DNA from: Paenibacillus maysiensis
GTDB taxonomy: Bacteria; Bacillota; Bacilli; Paenibacillales; Paenibacillaceae
Reading direction: 5' to 3'
Assembly: GCF_000520815.1 (NCBI RefSeq)
Contig: NZ_ASRY01000214.1
Span: forward strand, 1 to 34,022
Length of the DNA: 34,022 bases
The number at the start of each line of letters is the position of its first letter. The stretch's first letter is position 1. Under the pieces are notes generated by a model. That model was not told the origin of the DNA. It was given only the letters and a program-made list of their open reading frames with translations, and made no database searches. Position numbers and translations under genes: made by a program. This document shows, piece after piece, positions 32,939-34,022 of the stretch.

Positions 32939-32989
32939 GGCCTAACCTCTCTTTCGTTTTTCACGATGATGTTTATGATTACTGCATAG

Positions 32990-33015
32990 TTACCCCTTAC
33001 GTCCAGACACGAAAC
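32990..33015 (-). promoter_or_regulatory. SigB-like promoter of the YtxG-type gene
   Basis: Minus-strand -35 GTTTCG (33010-33015), 14-bp spacer, -10 GGGTAA (32990-32995), about 50 bp before the start codon. This is the closest match to the GTTTAA/GGGTAT consensus in the window. Confidence 0.65.
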
Positions 33016-33198
33016 AACGTTGCAGCTTGCCATTCCCCCACTTCTGACGCTATGTTTCACAGATTAGGGCACGGTTTAAAACAACATATAACGATGGCAC
33101 AGCCACGAAAGATTCAAAGGATTCAGCCGTCATTCGCAGCCACGCTCTATCGGGCGTAAGTATGCCACATTATATACAATTGAAGGAGGATGCAGAAC

Positions 33199-33366
33199 AT
33201 GCTGAAATGGTCCGCTTTATTTTTAGTTTTTGCCATGATCGCCGGGATTTTAGGTTTTTTTGGTATCGTTGTATCCCTAGCTGCTACAATCGCCAAAATA
33301 TTGTTTGTGTTATTTCTGGTGTTGTTCGTCATTTCACTCTTTACCGGAAGAAGACGAGCGTCATAG
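33199..33366 (+). CDS. DUF1328 small membrane protein
   Basis: A 55-aa frame with GAAGGAGG eight bases before ATG. The product is two hydrophobic helices ([20 protein letters not shown], then [17 protein letters not shown]) ending in TGRRRAS, the usual pattern of the DUF1328/YtjA family, which is often stress-induced. The function is unknown. It is divergent from the YtxG-type gene and convergent with the NlpC/P60 gene. No strong promoter could be assigned in the 260-bp divergent region. Confidence 0.85.
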   Translation: MLKWSALFLVFAMIAGILGFFGIVVSLAATIAKILFVLFLVLFVISLFTGRRRAS

Positions 33367-33422
33367 TCGTAATAGAGGAAGTCTGAAACAAGTGTAGTGA
33401 AGATATATCATTATATAGCTTT

Positions 33423-33474
33423 AAAAATAGGATGTTCCCGCCCCAATTACAGGGTTGTGGAACATCCTATTTTT
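33423..33474. terminator. Bidirectional terminator
   Basis: AAAAATAGGATGTTCC (33423-33438) pairs perfectly with GGAACATCCTATTTTT (33459-33474). It lies between convergent genes (DUF1328 plus, NlpC/P60 minus) and has A and T runs on the two sides. Confidence 0.9.
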
Positions 33475-33504
33475 GATGCGTAATTTTTTAAGGCTAATGG
33501 CGCT

Positions 33505-34022
33505 TTATTGGATTACGCTACCCCCAAACAGGAAACGATCCTGCCAAGGCTTGCTGAAATCCGTAACTTTCACACCGCCACTCGCTACAGAAAACGTATG
33601 AAGAAGCTTGTTGTCTCCCAGATATACGGCTACGTGTGTAATCGTTTGGGAGGAATTGTCCAAGGACGTATACGCCCCGGAAGATGCGTTGTAATTAGTA
33701 AAGAAAAGCAGATCGCCACGCTTCAGCGTGGTCATGTCTGTGTTTGGCTGACTATTCTGCTTGATCCACTCACCCTGTGAACGTGAATCCGCCGGAAGCT
33801 GAATACCTGCAGCCTGACGGAAAATTTGACGGGTAAATGCCGAGCAATCAAAAGTAGCCGTACTGTTACGATCCGAACCATATTCATATGGAGTACCGAG
33901 ATAAGTCATCCCTGTGTTAATAACCTGTTCAATGGCATCCGCTGCGTCACCAGAAGGCACGTTTATGGCTTCCGCAGGAGATGCTGCCGCAGGAATCACG
34001 GTAGTGTCAGGAGCAGATGTTA
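33505..34022 (-). CDS. NlpC/P60-family cell-wall peptidase (5' end beyond window)
   Basis: The frame stays open to the right edge, so the N-terminus is outside the window; a short version could begin at a GTG (33999), but nothing supports that start. The visible ~172 residues form an NlpC/P60 domain. The catalytic cysteine lies in TFDCSAFTRQIF and the histidine in TITHVAVYLGDN, followed by LLHTFSVASGG. The start of the domain reads GMTYLGTPYEYGSDRN. Such enzymes cleave gamma-D-Glu-diamino acid bonds in peptidoglycan. The Ala/Pro-rich stretch before the domain suggests a secreted protein with a linker. The gene ends before the bidirectional terminator. Confidence 0.9.
   Translation of the reverse strand, partial: TSAPDTTVIPAAASPAEAINVPSGDAADAIEQVINTGMTYLGTPYEYGSDRNSTATFDCSAFTRQIFRQAAGIQLPADSRSQGEWIKQNSQPNTDMTTLKRGDLLFFTNYNASSGAYTSLDNSSQTITHVAVYLGDNKLLHTFSVASGGVKVTDFSKPWQDRFLFGGSVIQ

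Noticed and set aside
1..34022. CRISPR arrays, insertion sequences, prophage genes and tRNA genes
   Set aside because: No spaced direct-repeat array, transposase, integrase, phage structural gene or cloverleaf-type sequence was seen. The only tandem repeat noted is the two-copy unit at 4018-4051.

Overview
The window looks like a chromosomal segment of a Paenibacillus, most likely from the P. polymyxa neighbourhood. The evidence is the 16S rRNA 5' end at the left edge, low-GC Gram-positive style ribosome binding sites (AGGAGG with ATG, GTG or TTG starts), and protein families typical of endospore formers (YyaC, YtxH, YfkK, YgxA, PerR, SigB). The genus call is inference from these; the species is not resolved. 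Nearly all genes lie on the minus strand.

Layout. Positions 1-540 hold the 5' end of an rrn operon (minus), its leader with a boxA-like element, and two tandem promoters. Positions 644-6930 hold ygxA, a membrane-anchored GH18 protein, perR with an unusual duplicated promoter, a DUF4097 protein with a partner membrane protein, and an MgtC-family protein. Positions 6993-10859 hold a GNAT acetyltransferase and the gatCAB operon for Gln-tRNA(Gln)/Asn-tRNA(Asn) formation. Positions 11106-18316 hold mixed housekeeping and unknown genes: a metallo-beta-lactamase-fold hydrolase with a thioredoxin-like protein and a DedA protein, a methyltransferase with a helical partner, an alpha/beta hydrolase, yyaC and yfkK. 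Positions 18739-20823 (plus strand) hold a PAP2 phosphatase and three small general-stress-type proteins (GlsB/YeaQ-like, YtxH, DUF5665), followed by corA on the minus strand.

The most notable region is 21994-31210. It is a co-directional block encoding a complete partner-switching stress module. In transcription order it holds a receiver-PP2C phosphatase (RsbY-like), a 1239-aa chemoreceptor-like hybrid histidine kinase (RsbK-like), a CheR-type methyltransferase (RsbM-like), a second soluble hybrid kinase (REC-HK-REC), then rsbV, rsbW and sigB. The first three genes match the Bacillus cereus RsbK/RsbM/RsbY type of SigB control rather than the B. subtilis stressosome. The kinase has a four-helix-bundle MCP-type sensor and a long Gln/Glu-rich coiled coil, a plausible substrate for the adjacent methyltransferase.

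SigB-like promoter sequences (GTTTCN or GATTCA, 14-bp spacer, G-rich -10) are visible in front of rsbV, the YflT-type gene and the YtxG-type gene, with a weaker one before the GlsB/YtxH pair. Small stress-protein genes therefore flank the sigma factor module on both sides, suggesting a general-stress island of about 14 kb (19.4-33.4 kb). The right edge holds a DUF1328 small membrane protein and the C-terminal part of an NlpC/P60 peptidase.
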